Source: Aquimarina sediminis
Lineage (GTDB): Bacteria > Bacteroidota > Bacteroidia > Flavobacteriales > Flavobacteriaceae
NCBI RefSeq assembly: GCF_002895435.1
Contig: NZ_POYJ01000006.1
Coordinates: forward strand, 246,515-310,514
DNA length: 64,000 bases
Direction: 5' to 3'
The position numbers were made by a program, and so were the translations under genes. The notes beneath the pieces were generated by a model. That model had not been told where the DNA came from. It did not search any database and saw only the letters and a list, made by a program, of their open reading frames with translations. Below, piece after piece: positions 24,495 to 33,379 of this stretch (its first letter is position 1; each line of letters starts with the position of its first letter).

Positions 24495-25082
24495 TTGAAT
24501 AGCTTAAATAAAATCAAAGACCAAATAGCAATAAATTATTGCGAATTAGAAGACAATACTCTTACGGATTGGAGCACTAAATTTACCATTTCTAAATATA
24601 AAAGAGGTACGCGATTGGCTAAAATAGGGCAACATCAACATAAATTATATTACATTTTAGAAGGTTCATTAAAAGCGTATTACCTTAACGACGAAAAACG
24701 GATTATCGATTGGTTTTCATTCCAAAACGATTTTATTACCTCTAGCAGCAGTTATTTTACAGATGAACCCAGTCTTCATTATATCGAAACTATGGAAGAT
24801 TGTATACTTTTAGAAACCAAAAAAGATGATGTAGAATACTTATGCCAACAGCATCATGATTTTGAGCATTTGTTTAGACTTATATTATCCAAAGTAATTG
24901 TTCAATTTAGACATAGGGTTGTTTCTCTTCAATTTAGAACAGTTACGCAACGTTACCAAAGCCTTATAAAGCAATATCCAAAAATTGAACTCATTGTACC
25001 TTTAGGTGATATTGCTTCATTTTTGGGGATCACTCAAGAAACTTTAAGCCGAATTAGAGCTACAAAGGTTAATTTGATTTAG
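24495..25082 (+). CDS. Crp/Fnr-family transcriptional regulator
   Basis: A 195-residue regulator beginning at a TTG. Cyclic-nucleotide-binding-like domain: ISKYKRGTRLAKIGQHQHKL, YYILEGSLKAYY, DWFSFQNDFIT. The C-terminal helix-turn-helix is VPLGDIASFLGITQETLSRIR. It sits 61 bp upstream of a four-helix membrane protein gene, an arrangement often seen in flavobacteria and likely a regulator-target pair. Confidence 0.88.
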   Translation: MNSLNKIKDQIAINYCELEDNTLTDWSTKFTISKYKRGTRLAKIGQHQHKLYYILEGSLKAYYLNDEKRIIDWFSFQNDFITSSSSYFTDEPSLHYIETMEDCILLETKKDDVEYLCQQHHDFEHLFRLILSKVIVQFRHRVVSLQFRTVTQRYQSLIKQYPKIELIVPLGDIASFLGITQETLSRIRATKVNLI

Positions 25083-25143
25083 ATCAAAAAATGGCATTGT
25101 AATTACAAGTAATTTTGTCAATACTTACTAAAACAAATCCAGT

Positions 25144-25566
25144 ATGAGAGTTGTCAAAAAAATTACAAATGGTATCCTACTTATTATAATCGGTATTATG
25201 CATACTCAGTTTGCGGTATCATCGGGAGGTTTCCAAAAACAAATATTACATTTTTCAGAATCTTACTTCTATAAAATTAGTGAAGGAATGAAAGAACTTC
25301 CTGCATCGATACAAAATACCAACTTTGAAAGCTTTGCAACATTTTGGTTTTTATACTTTGGGTTTTTCATTATTCCATTAGGTTTATTAGTGCACTTTAT
25401 AGAAAAACAAAAGCAAGTTTTGCCTCATTATTTTACCATCAGTTATTTTATAATAGTATTACTTGGTTGCTATATGGTTCCTAATTCAGGGATAACTCTT
25501 TTTATGCTACCTCAGGCGATATACATGTTGGTTAGTAATTATTTAAAAGTAAAAAAAGTACAATAG
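25144..25566 (+). CDS. Four-helix membrane protein (DUF6463-like)
   Basis: A 140-residue membrane protein with four hydrophobic segments: residues about 7-25 (NGILLIIIGIMHTQF), 60-80 (FATFWFLYFGFFIIPLGLLV), 95-112 (YFTISYFIIVLLGCYMV) and 115-133. A His in the first helix and the overall layout fit DUF6463-type proteins of unknown function. It follows a Crp/Fnr regulator. TAATTTTG at 25110-25117 resembles a -7 promoter box, but I see no matching -33. Confidence 0.7.
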   Translation: MRVVKKITNGILLIIIGIMHTQFAVSSGGFQKQILHFSESYFYKISEGMKELPASIQNTNFESFATFWFLYFGFFIIPLGLLVHFIEKQKQVLPHYFTISYFIIVLLGCYMVPNSGITLFMLPQAIYMLVSNYLKVKKVQ

Positions 25567-25761
25567 TGTAAGACAATATGCATAATCTTCTATACAAAAC
25601 ACTTCTTTTTGATTACGAATCAAAATATATAAAGACAAAATATGATTAATCAACTCTGTATTAAACTGAAAATAGCTTATTTTTAAATACGCTAAGTATC
25701 ATCACAAATTGTTGTGAGGTACCGAACTATCAACATTCCAACCTAAAAAAATCACTCCAAC

Positions 25762-27096
25762 ATGGCTTTTGAAGCTTTTTTTGACGGTCCTGATAATTAC
25801 GTAAACAAATTTGATTTTTATGAACAAGGTGGTTCTCCCTCATTACTTAAAGAATTTATTGAGACTATTGAGAAACAAAAAAATGAGATCGAAGAAATCA
25901 ACATATCATGGTATTTGTATAACAATAAACACCTGCATGATTATCTAAAAAAACTATCCGAAGAAGGAGTTCTGGTAAATATTGTAACTATTCCTTTAGA
26001 AGGTTATGACTCTTCTAAACCTCAATTGTTAAAAGACCTTGCTACAGGAAAACAACAAAAAGAAAAGGTCACAAAATATTCTCTGGCCAAAGAAATCTTT
26101 GGAGAAATGTATAAATCGGTAGAGTATCCAAATTTTAATCTATACTTTTTTCCTCATTTATATGTAAGAAGTAAATACATAAATAAGTTTTCGAGAGGAG
26201 CTCTACCCTATTCGTTACATGTAAAATCTGCTTATATCAAGAAAAAAACTGGGTATATACTACTCCTCAGTTCTTCAAATTTAGCCGTCAGAGATTTAGT
26301 AAAGTATGAATCCATGATTTGCATTCAGGATGAGACTAATTATGAGGATCAGTTTAAATCTTTTTATAATGACTTAATCAGTAATTCTATCAATATCAAA
26401 GATTATGATAAGTCCTATAATACTTCTTGCAATACTTTTGATTTTATTGATTATAAAAGCACACATTCTTCATTCATTATTGCACCTTTTTATCATAATT
26501 CCGCTAACATTTTGGGTGATTCATTATCTAAACAAATAGTATCAGCAAAAGAAAGAATAATTATTTGTGGACAACATTTAGCGGCATTTGACTATCAGTT
26601 TAACGCTACGCACCATTCTACAATAAAAAAAAATGAAAAGCGCCGAGGTATTTTGGGGGCTATTATTGATATGGCAAATAATGGATTGTCAGTAACTTGC
26701 TTATCACAAACATTTTCTCCAACAGCCAATGAAGAAAAAAGGTTTGAGAATATAAAATTTAGAAGACCAGCAAACACTAGTAATTTTCAACAGTTTTATG
26801 CCCAATTCGCTCTCACCAAGAATTCTGAATATTTCGTTAACGAAAACCTACATTCAAAATTTATCATTATTGATAACAAATTAATCTATTGCACATACAA
26901 TTTTACGCCAACACAATTTACATACCTCGACAAAGTAAACATTCCTGAATTTAAAAAAATGCCTGAGTTAAGCTATAAAGGAATTCATTGTGAAGTAGGA
27001 ATGCATATTGTTATCGAAAACAAATATATTTTGGAATTGTTTGAAAAAAATGTAGATCTAATAAAAAGTAGAAGCGAAACTATCCAAGTTAAATAA
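25762..27096 (+). CDS. Phospholipase D-like protein with one intact and one degenerate HKD motif
   Basis: A 444-residue soluble protein with a PLD-type duplicated layout. The second catalytic motif is intact: H364-S-K366-F-I-I-I-D371 followed by YCTYNFTPTQF. The first is degenerate: H153-V-K155-S-A-Y-I-K, lysine where aspartate is expected, then LLLSSSNLA. PLD enzymes cleave phosphodiesters in lipids or DNA, and similar proteins act as nucleases in restriction or defence loci. It lies 166 bp upstream of the restriction-modification operon; whether they are related is unknown. Confidence 0.75.
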   Translation: MAFEAFFDGPDNYVNKFDFYEQGGSPSLLKEFIETIEKQKNEIEEINISWYLYNNKHLHDYLKKLSEEGVLVNIVTIPLEGYDSSKPQLLKDLATGKQQKEKVTKYSLAKEIFGEMYKSVEYPNFNLYFFPHLYVRSKYINKFSRGALPYSLHVKSAYIKKKTGYILLLSSSNLAVRDLVKYESMICIQDETNYEDQFKSFYNDLISNSINIKDYDKSYNTSCNTFDFIDYKSTHSSFIIAPFYHNSANILGDSLSKQIVSAKERIIICGQHLAAFDYQFNATHHSTIKKNEKRRGILGAIIDMANNGLSVTCLSQTFSPTANEEKRFENIKFRRPANTSNFQQFYAQFALTKNSEYFVNENLHSKFIIIDNKLIYCTYNFTPTQFTYLDKVNIPEFKKMPELSYKGIHCEVGMHIVIENKYILELFEKNVDLIKSRSETIQVK

Positions 27097-27224
27097 CAAC
27101 CAATTAAATACAAAAAACATCCCTTTATAACCAGTAGTCTCGTTTCTTAACATTTTCAGTTCTTACCAATATTTTATCACAAAACTCCATAAAACAAATC
27201 AGATAAAATTACCCAAAGATCGAA

Positions 27225-27255
27225 TTGACTATTATGATTAAAATACATAAATTTG
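27225..27255 (+). promoter_or_regulatory. Promoter of the restriction-modification operon
   Basis: TTG at 27225-27227, 20 bp, then TAAATTTG at 27248-27255, a full match to the Bacteroidota -7 consensus. The expected start of transcription falls at or next to the ATG at 27263, so the controller mRNA would be leaderless, as known for some restriction controller genes. Confidence 0.55.
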
Positions 27256-27262
27256 TCAAAAA

Positions 27263-27595
27263 ATGACAAGTCTTATGAAAACCACATTTGGAGAATACAT
27301 CCGACTTTTAAGAAACGAAAATGAATTGACGTTAACTCAGCTTGCGGCCAAACTGAACTTGGATTCTGCAAATTTGAGTAAAATCGAGAATGGAAAACGG
27401 GATTTTGATGAAAAGCGCTTGCCAAAACTTGCCAAAATATTTAAGCTCAACCTTACCGAATTGCGGAATGAGTATGTGACTGACCAAATTGGAAAACATA
27501 TATACGAAACCAATTGCACAAAGCAACTTTTACAAGTTGCCGAAGAAAAAGCAGAATACCGCAGAGCACTCAATAAATCACTTCAAACACAATAA
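27263..27595 (+). CDS. XRE-type controller-like regulator of the RM operon
   Basis: A 110-residue XRE protein: FGEYIRLLRNENELTLTQLA followed by LDSANLSKIENGKRDFDEKR and LPKLAKIFKLN, then an extra C-terminal helix (LLQVAEEKAEYRRALNK). ATG codons at 27263 and 27275 are both possible. The stop is 7 bp before the methyltransferase ATG, so it is the first gene of a three-gene operon and likely times expression of methylase and nuclease in the way of C proteins. It is slightly longer than classical C proteins (about 80 residues). Confidence 0.85.
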   Translation: MTSLMKTTFGEYIRLLRNENELTLTQLAAKLNLDSANLSKIENGKRDFDEKRLPKLAKIFKLNLTELRNEYVTDQIGKHIYETNCTKQLLQVAEEKAEYRRALNKSLQTQ

Positions 27596-27601
27596 AAATA
27601 T

Positions 27602-28645
27602 ATGAATATAGTATCATTTTTTGCAGGAGCCGGCGGGTTGGATTTAGGGTTTCAAAAAGCAGGTTTTAATGTTGTTTGGGCTAATGAATATGATAAGGAT
27701 ATTTGGGAAACTTATGAAAAAAATCATAAAAATACTATACTAGATAAACGAAGTATTGTTGATATCAAATCTGATGAAGTCCCCGAATGTGATGGAATTA
27801 TTGGAGGGCCACCTTGTCAAAGCTGGAGTGAAGCAGGTTCATTGCGTGGCATAAATGACAAGCGAGGTCAACTGTTTTTTGACTTTATCAGAATATTAGA
27901 AGCAAAACAACCAAAATTCTTTCTTGCCGAAAACGTTAGTGGAATGTTGTTAGAAAGACATAGTGAAGCGCTGAAAAACATAAAAAAAATGTTTAAAAAT
28001 GCTGGGTACAAACTATCATTCAAGTTGTTAAACGCTTCGGATTTTGATGTCCCGCAAGATAGAAAAAGAGTTTTCTTTGTTGGTATTCGCAAAGACCTTG
28101 ATTTTAATTTCAAATTTCCGAAACCGTTAAAAGAAAAAGTAACTCTTGGACAAAAGATAATCGATCTACAGAATACTGTTGTTCCTGCAAAAGAAGGAAA
28201 CAAAGCAAATAAAGAGAATTGTAAAATACCCAATCACGAATATATGATTGGAGGGTATTCTTCTATGTTTATGTCTAGAAATAGAGTAAGAGGCTGGGAT
28301 GAGCAATCGTTTACAATCCAGGCCGGTGGGAGACATGCCCCTCTTCATCCCCAAGCACCAAAAATGAAACTCGTTGAACAAAACATACGTATTTTTGTTC
28401 CCGGAAAAGAAGATTTGTATCGTAGGTTAAGTGTTCGGGAATGTGCTAGAATTCAAACTTTCCCAAATGATTTTATCTTTCATTATAATCATGTTTCGGC
28501 TGGTTACAAAATGATCGGAAATGCCGTTCCTGTTAATCTTGCAAAACATATTGCAGTAAGTATCAAAACTCAAATCGAGAATGCAGAAAAGAAATCAAAA
28601 CAAGTCACCAATAAAAAGTTGTCGTTAGTAAATACACTTTCATAA
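27602..28645 (+). CDS. DNA (cytosine-5-)-methyltransferase, M.HaeIII-like
   Basis: A 347-residue type II methylase. Motif I is [12 protein letters not shown], motif [10 protein letters not shown] with catalytic Cys72, motif [12 protein letters not shown], motif [14 protein letters not shown], and the end has [13 protein letters not shown] and [14 protein letters not shown] (motifs IX-X). It closely follows M.HaeIII as I remember it, including the target-recognition region ([20 protein letters not shown]), so methylation of GGCC is predicted. It protects the host from the nuclease encoded 3 bp downstream. Confidence 0.95.
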   Translation: MNIVSFFAGAGGLDLGFQKAGFNVVWANEYDKDIWETYEKNHKNTILDKRSIVDIKSDEVPECDGIIGGPPCQSWSEAGSLRGINDKRGQLFFDFIRILEAKQPKFFLAENVSGMLLERHSEALKNIKKMFKNAGYKLSFKLLNASDFDVPQDRKRVFFVGIRKDLDFNFKFPKPLKEKVTLGQKIIDLQNTVVPAKEGNKANKENCKIPNHEYMIGGYSSMFMSRNRVRGWDEQSFTIQAGGRHAPLHPQAPKMKLVEQNIRIFVPGKEDLYRRLSVRECARIQTFPNDFIFHYNHVSAGYKMIGNAVPVNLAKHIAVSIKTQIENAEKKSKQVTNKKLSLVNTLS

Positions 28646-28648
28646 TTT

Positions 28649-29608
28649 ATGGCTAGTCAAACAATTAATGGTAAGGCTTTTGAATATGCTTTGCTTATTG
28701 AGTTTTATGAATGTTTGAAAACAATTACAGACGTTTCAATTTCAAAAAACGAGCCTTATAAAACCGCAAAAGAATGTTTTGATAGCTTTAACGAATCAGA
28801 ACAAGATACGTTTAGGATAACCGCAAATGCTTCTTTCAATTTTCTTATTGATATTGAGCCAAGACTAACAAATAGCATTCATAAGGACGATGTTTTGTTA
28901 TTAGAATTAGCCAGTGATCAAGCCGGGCAAACCGGAGATGTGCGAGATGTTTTAATGATGCGATCCTCACAAAAATGGCAGATTGGAATTTCTGCAAAGA
29001 ATAATCATCGAGCCGTAAAACATTCAAGATTATCCAATAAAATTAACTTTGGAGAAAAATGGTTAGGTATTTCTTGTTCAGATAACTACTTCAATGAAAT
29101 CAATCCAATATTTGATATGCTTTCTGATTTGAAATCAAAAGACAAATCAACCAAATGGACTTCGATCAAAAATATGCACCAGGTCGTGTACTTACCGATT
29201 TTAGATGCATTTAGAAAAGAACTACTTCGTTTAAGTAGAGAACATCCTAATACTGTAGCCGAAAATCTGGTGCAGTACCTAATCGGAAACCAAGATTTTT
29301 ATAAGGTCATCAAGGGTAACAAGAAAGTAGAAATTCAGGCTTATAATTTACATGGAACTTTAAACTTACCATTTGAAAAAGTAAAACCAAAAGCAAAGAT
29401 CCCTAAACTGAAACTACCAACACGATTAATCGAAATTGTTTATCAAGAAAACTCGACAACAACACTCTTGGTTTCTCTAAACGAAGGCTGGCAAATATCT
29501 TTTAGAATTCATAATGCAAGTTCGAGGGTGGAGCCATCTTTAAAATTTGATATAAACTTAGTCAGTGCCCCACATACTTTATTTACAAATCACATATTTG
29601 TAAATTGA
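28649..29608 (+). CDS. HaeIII-family type II restriction endonuclease
   Basis: A 319-residue protein matching the RE_HaeIII family: QTGDVRDVLMMRS (D97, D100), QIGISAKNNHRAVKHSRL (catalytic-type Lys117 in a GIS-x-K core), INFGEKWLGISCSDNYFNEI, and YLIGNQDFYKVIKGNKK. Predicted to cut GGCC, in agreement with the methylase upstream. Gene order controller, methylase, nuclease with 7 and 3 bp gaps indicates one transcript. GGCC does occur in the window, as expected if the methylase is active. Confidence 0.92.
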   Translation: MASQTINGKAFEYALLIEFYECLKTITDVSISKNEPYKTAKECFDSFNESEQDTFRITANASFNFLIDIEPRLTNSIHKDDVLLLELASDQAGQTGDVRDVLMMRSSQKWQIGISAKNNHRAVKHSRLSNKINFGEKWLGISCSDNYFNEINPIFDMLSDLKSKDKSTKWTSIKNMHQVVYLPILDAFRKELLRLSREHPNTVAENLVQYLIGNQDFYKVIKGNKKVEIQAYNLHGTLNLPFEKVKPKAKIPKLKLPTRLIEIVYQENSTTTLLVSLNEGWQISFRIHNASSRVEPSLKFDINLVSAPHTLFTNHIFVN

Positions 29609-29746
29609 TAAGTAGTTGTTAATACGCTCATTAAAAAACCAACACAAAGATTTTCTACTTAATCTTTTTGTCTTACCTATTCTAAAGATAAAGAATATCA
29701 CTATTTTTATATAGTTGCATATAAAGCATCTAAAAACACCTCGGAG

Positions 29747-30658
29747 ATGAAAAACAAACAAGACTGGCCAGAGTTGAATTTTACCCAAATGCAAGATACC
29801 ATCGAAACGCTTCATCAGTGGATTCAGATAGTTGGTAAAATACGATTGAGAACCATGCCATGGCAAAATCACTCATGGCATACGGCACTATACATTAGTC
29901 CACATGGATATTCTACTAACGGGATTCCTTATCAAGGACGTGTTTTTCAAATAGATTTTGATTTTGAACAACATAAGGTATTCATTCGATGTACAGGCGA
30001 AGATGAATTAAGCATTGATCTTCAACCCATGACGGTAGCTGATTTTTATGACAAACTATTCCAAAAGCTCAATAGTATAGGTATTACTGTCAAAATTCAT
30101 GGAAGCCCAAACGAAATGGATCCTGCCATTCCCTTTTCCAAAAACACAGTCAACCACTCCTATGACCCAAATGCGGCAAATGCTCTTTGGAGAGCCATGC
30201 TAAAAACCAACCTGGTCTTTCACGAGTTTAGAAGTCGATTTATCGGAAAAGCAAGTCCCGTTCATCTTTTCTGGGGTGCCTTTGATTTGGCAGTTACTCG
30301 TTTTTCGGGAAACCCTGCTCCCCTTCATCAAGGAGGTATGCCTAATATGCCATTAGATGTGATGCAGGAAGCGTATTCTCATGAAGTAAGTAGTGCAGGT
30401 TTCTGGCCCGGATCCAAAGACTCTCCTACTCCCGTTTTTTATTCGTACGTATACCCCGGTGATGCTGATTTTGGAAACCAAAAAGTCTTACCCAAAGAAG
30501 CATTTTACAGCCCCGAAATGGGGGAATTTTTCTTAAAATATGAAGATGTAGTACAATCAGACAATCCAGAAAAAACGTTACTTGCTTTTTTACAAACAAC
30601 CTATGAAGCTGCTACCAGAACCTCGGATTGGGATCGAGCAAAACTGGAAAAAAATTAG
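29747..30658 (+). CDS. DUF5996 family protein
   Basis: A 303-residue soluble protein recognised as DUF5996: DWPELNFTQMQDTIETLHQW, IRLRTMPWQNHSWHTALYIS, LFWGAFDLAVTRFSG, HEVSSAGFWPGS and YVYPGDADF. No catalytic mechanism is known for the family. It is followed after 3 bp by a membrane-anchored unknown protein, so the two may be co-expressed. Confidence 0.82.
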   Translation: MKNKQDWPELNFTQMQDTIETLHQWIQIVGKIRLRTMPWQNHSWHTALYISPHGYSTNGIPYQGRVFQIDFDFEQHKVFIRCTGEDELSIDLQPMTVADFYDKLFQKLNSIGITVKIHGSPNEMDPAIPFSKNTVNHSYDPNAANALWRAMLKTNLVFHEFRSRFIGKASPVHLFWGAFDLAVTRFSGNPAPLHQGGMPNMPLDVMQEAYSHEVSSAGFWPGSKDSPTPVFYSYVYPGDADFGNQKVLPKEAFYSPEMGEFFLKYEDVVQSDNPEKTLLAFLQTTYEAATRTSDWDRAKLEKN

Positions 30659-30661
30659 AAA

Positions 30662-31390
30662 ATGATAATATTAGCTTGGATTCTTGGTATAATCGCCTTT
30701 CTATTTATCACAATATACTTATACCATTTTGTTCCTCTTAGAGGAAAAGAAGAGGGCTTTAAATATGTATGTATTAATGAAGATGGTTCGGTTAGAGAAT
30801 TGACCCGAGAAGAACGTGGATATTTAACTGAAGTATTCCATCCAACTGATGGAGCAAGACCTTATATTAAATCAAGATATAATAGTAAAATTATTGACGG
30901 TAAGATTTCTTCTGGTTTTATACTAAGAAATAGAGTGCCAAAAAAAATAGTAATTAGGGAAATCGAATCTACTAATGAAAACTGGAGAAGGTCATGGATT
31001 TACTCATTAATTGACTTGACTAATTTAGAATATCAAAAGAGAACTTGGCTTCATCCAAACAACACTAATCCTTATTACTCATTTAAAGAATTTATGTCTT
31101 CCTATTTTGATGATTTAGACTTAATCAAAGGATATGAAAAACACATCAAATCTTCATTGATTACACAAAAGGAATATGATGCAATTGGAACATGGCATAA
31201 ATCTCTTGTTAAATATACTCCTCCAAATGGAAATGACTATGACAATAAAGCCATTTTGGAAGATGAGAAATGGAAAGAAATTATAAAGCTAGGTATTAAT
31301 GCAAAACTATTATTAAAACCTTTACTTAATAGATATGAAAGAGGAATACTTGTTGAATCAAAATATGCTCTTAAAGTAACTATACACTAA
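30662..31390 (+). CDS. Hypothetical protein with N-terminal membrane anchor
   Basis: A 242-residue protein with one hydrophobic helix at the very start (IILAWILGIIAFLFITIYLY) and then a charged soluble domain, rich in Lys, Trp and Tyr, with no motif I recognise. It starts 3 bp after the DUF5996 gene. Probably anchored in the inner membrane; function unknown. Confidence 0.65.
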   Translation: MIILAWILGIIAFLFITIYLYHFVPLRGKEEGFKYVCINEDGSVRELTREERGYLTEVFHPTDGARPYIKSRYNSKIIDGKISSGFILRNRVPKKIVIREIESTNENWRRSWIYSLIDLTNLEYQKRTWLHPNNTNPYYSFKEFMSSYFDDLDLIKGYEKHIKSSLITQKEYDAIGTWHKSLVKYTPPNGNDYDNKAILEDEKWKEIIKLGINAKLLLKPLLNRYERGILVESKYALKVTIH

Positions 31391-31434
31391 CACATCCTTC
31401 CTTAACACTTTATGTTTTGTTGTAGAAAAAATAA

Positions 31435-32181
31435 ATGAACTACCAGGAACAACATACCAAAGGATATATTTCAAACTTTATAAAGAGCTTTTGGAAGTAT
31501 GCAAATACCGAACAGGATTATGCTTACGAAATTCTACCCGATGGATTTTTTGACTTGATTTTTGAAATCTCTGATGAACAAATACGCAAAATTTCTTTAA
31601 CCGGAGTATGGACAAGGCAAATTAAGATCTCGATCCCAAAAAACACCAAATTGATAGGAATACGATGTAAACTACTTGCTGCCGAATATATTTTTAAGAG
31701 ATCCATTAAAGAATTGAAAAATACTGAAACCCAACTCCCGAGATCATTTTTAAATATCGAACATTTACAGTGTCACAATTTTGAAAGGTTTATATCTTCT
31801 ATATCCAGGAAAATAGTTTACGATCTAAAAAACGGTAAAGAAATTGACCAGAGAAAGTTTGTTCTTTTTCAAACCCTGTATAAACTAAAAGGAGAAATCT
31901 CTGTTAGAGAACTTTCTGAAAAAGTATGTTGGAATAGCAGGCAAATCAATAGGTATTTTAATAATCAATTTGGGTTTTCACTCAAGACCTTTTGTAACAT
32001 ACTTAAATGTAATGCTACATTTAATCAAATTGCTAATGGACAGCTATTTCCAGAAAACGAGTATTACGATCAATCTCATTTCATAAAAGAAGTTAAGAAA
32101 TATACTGGCACCACCCCAAAAGGATTATTCCAAAATAAAAACGACCGATTTTTACAATTATCGACACTTCGACAAGAGTAA
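31435..32181 (+). CDS. AraC-family transcriptional regulator
   Basis: A 248-residue regulator: N-terminal DUF6597-like part (YISNFIKSFWKYANTEQDYA, LPDGFFDLIF), C-terminal double helix-turn-helix (ISVRELSEKVCWNSRQINRY, then NEYYDQSHFIKEVKKYTGTT with PKGLF). The ATG opens right at the first conserved residues. Its stop overlaps TAACTTTG (32179-32186), a possible -7 box for the VOC gene that starts 32 bp downstream and is its likely target. Confidence 0.9.
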   Translation: MNYQEQHTKGYISNFIKSFWKYANTEQDYAYEILPDGFFDLIFEISDEQIRKISLTGVWTRQIKISIPKNTKLIGIRCKLLAAEYIFKRSIKELKNTETQLPRSFLNIEHLQCHNFERFISSISRKIVYDLKNGKEIDQRKFVLFQTLYKLKGEISVRELSEKVCWNSRQINRYFNNQFGFSLKTFCNILKCNATFNQIANGQLFPENEYYDQSHFIKEVKKYTGTTPKGLFQNKNDRFLQLSTLRQE

Positions 32182-32213
32182 CTTTGTGTTTATCAATAGT
32201 AATCATAAACACG

Positions 32214-32636
32214 ATGAAAGTAAACAAGTTAACACCAAATCTTGAGGTAACAGATATTAAAGAAACTGTAGAATTTTATCAAACAATTTTAGGCTTTTCG
32301 CTTATAATGGCAGTTTCGGAAGCACAAAACGAAATAGAACAAACGTTGAATAGCGAAAAACAATATGTATACGCATTAGTACGTAAAGACGATGTAGAGC
32401 TAATGTTTCAAAGGACCGATAGTTTTAAACAGGACGTAACTCTTTCAAAACACCCTTCGATAGGAGCAAGCGTTTCTTTTTATATGGAAATTGATGGAAT
32501 TGATAATTTTTATAAGCAACTCCAAGACAAAGACATAAAACCTACCGAACTGAAAACTGCCTGGTACGGAATGCGCGAGTTTTATATCAAAGATAGTAAT
32601 GGCTACATTTTGGGCTTTGCAGAAAAAACAGCATAA
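32214..32636 (+). CDS. VOC-family (glyoxalase/bleomycin-resistance fold) protein
   Basis: A 140-residue protein: NKLTPNLEVTDIKETVEFYQ, FSLIMAVSEAQNE, a central DDVELMFQRTD and the end WYGMREFYIKDSNGYILGFA. This is the bleomycin-resistance/glyoxalase subgroup of the VOC fold. The ATG at 32214 is preferred to an in-frame TTG 30 bp upstream, which lies in the probable promoter. Substrate unknown; regulated probably by the AraC gene upstream. Confidence 0.87.
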   Translation: MKVNKLTPNLEVTDIKETVEFYQTILGFSLIMAVSEAQNEIEQTLNSEKQYVYALVRKDDVELMFQRTDSFKQDVTLSKHPSIGASVSFYMEIDGIDNFYKQLQDKDIKPTELKTAWYGMREFYIKDSNGYILGFAEKTA

Positions 32637-32750
32637 ATCACTTCGTAACGCTATTTATTCTTTGAATTTACAGCAAAAGAAAATCAACCAGTTATATGTG
32701 TTATACCCTTTGACCTAATGGTATTGATTAGCCCGAAAAGTATAGGTACT

Positions 32751-32770
32751 ACCCCTTCCCTATAAGGGGT
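32751..32770. repeat. Short perfect hairpin at the edge of the repeat nest
   Basis: ACCCCTT (32751-32757) and AAGGGGT (32764-32770) pair around a 6-base loop, with GGTA / TATCC extending the stem imperfectly. No T-run follows, so it is not a typical terminator. It sits about 25 bp before the inverted-repeat nest. Confidence 0.5.
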
Positions 32771-32796
32771 ATCCTATTATGGTCAGGGTTCTTTTT

Positions 32797-33103
32797 GATC
32801 CCGAGGTGGTTCGAGCTGATAGATTGCCGTTTCGCGCTGATAGTTTATCGTTTCGAGTTGATAATTCGACGAATATTTTTGATACAATCACGCTTCGAGC
32901 TGATACTTTATCGAATATTTTTGATAGGTTCACGCTTCATTTTGATAATTTATCAACTCGAAGAACCATTTTATCAACTCGAACTACCTATGCAGGTGGT
33001 TCGAATTACCTCGGGATCAACTCGAAGCGTGATTGTATCAGCTCGAACTACCTAAACAGGTGGCTAGAACCTTGATTGTATCAACTCGAACCACCTCGGG
33101 ATC
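32797..33103. repeat. Nest of long inverted repeats built from a TCGAGTTGATA-like word
   Basis: About 300 bp of noncoding DNA. The outer arms 32797-32821 and 33079-33103 match at 24 of 25 positions. The inner arms 32881-32904 and 33016-33039 match at 23 of 24. A central hairpin has TCGAACTACCT (32979-32989) against AGGTGGTTCGA (32994-33004) with a 4-base loop. The word TCGAGYTGATA occurs repeatedly in the left half and its reverse complement TATCARCTCGA in the right half, with further copies to about 33130. No coding content is credible. Possible roles: a REP/BIME-like element, a structured RNA, or a relic of a transposable element. Confidence 0.75.
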
Positions 33104-33284
33104 AATTCTAAGGACCATTTTATCTGCTCGAGTCATCCTGACTCCCCTATCTTGGTGTTCTAAATGGGTAGTGCTTATCGTGACTGTTCAGCAACCTCTA
33201 TCTTGTATAGCATTCTTTAGCGTCTGATTTTTGACATATGTACCATAGTCTATCAATTATTAATCAAATAGTTATTGTATTTTT

Positions 33285-33367
33285 GGTTAGGCATAATGCT
33301 GGTAGAAATACCAAAAAAACCAGGGAATATTTTGCCTTGATAAAACATGTATAATAAAACGTTGCCA
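33285..33367 (+). repeat. Possible degenerate attC-like site
   Basis: CTGGTAGAAATACC and CCAGGGAATATT are internally complementary in part. The stretch ends in AAAACGTTGCCA, the CGTT box seen at the other sites, 13 bp before the next gene's ATG. No clear RYYYAAC start, so this is a weak call. Confidence 0.3.
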
Positions 33368-33379
33368 GTACTAAAAATT

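Noticed and set aside
25607..25625. Perfect TTTTGATT/AATCAAAA palindrome after the membrane-protein gene
   Set aside because: A/T-only stem, 3-base loop, no T-run; cannot be told from chance in such A/T-rich DNA.
32797..33130. CRISPR array
   Set aside because: The repeated word is short, changes orientation half way, and spacing is irregular; no cas genes are near.
32779..33227. Open frames of 64-98 codons across the inverted-repeat nest
   Set aside because: Their apparent amino-acid repeats only reflect the repeated DNA word, frames overlap each other, and no start or family supports them.
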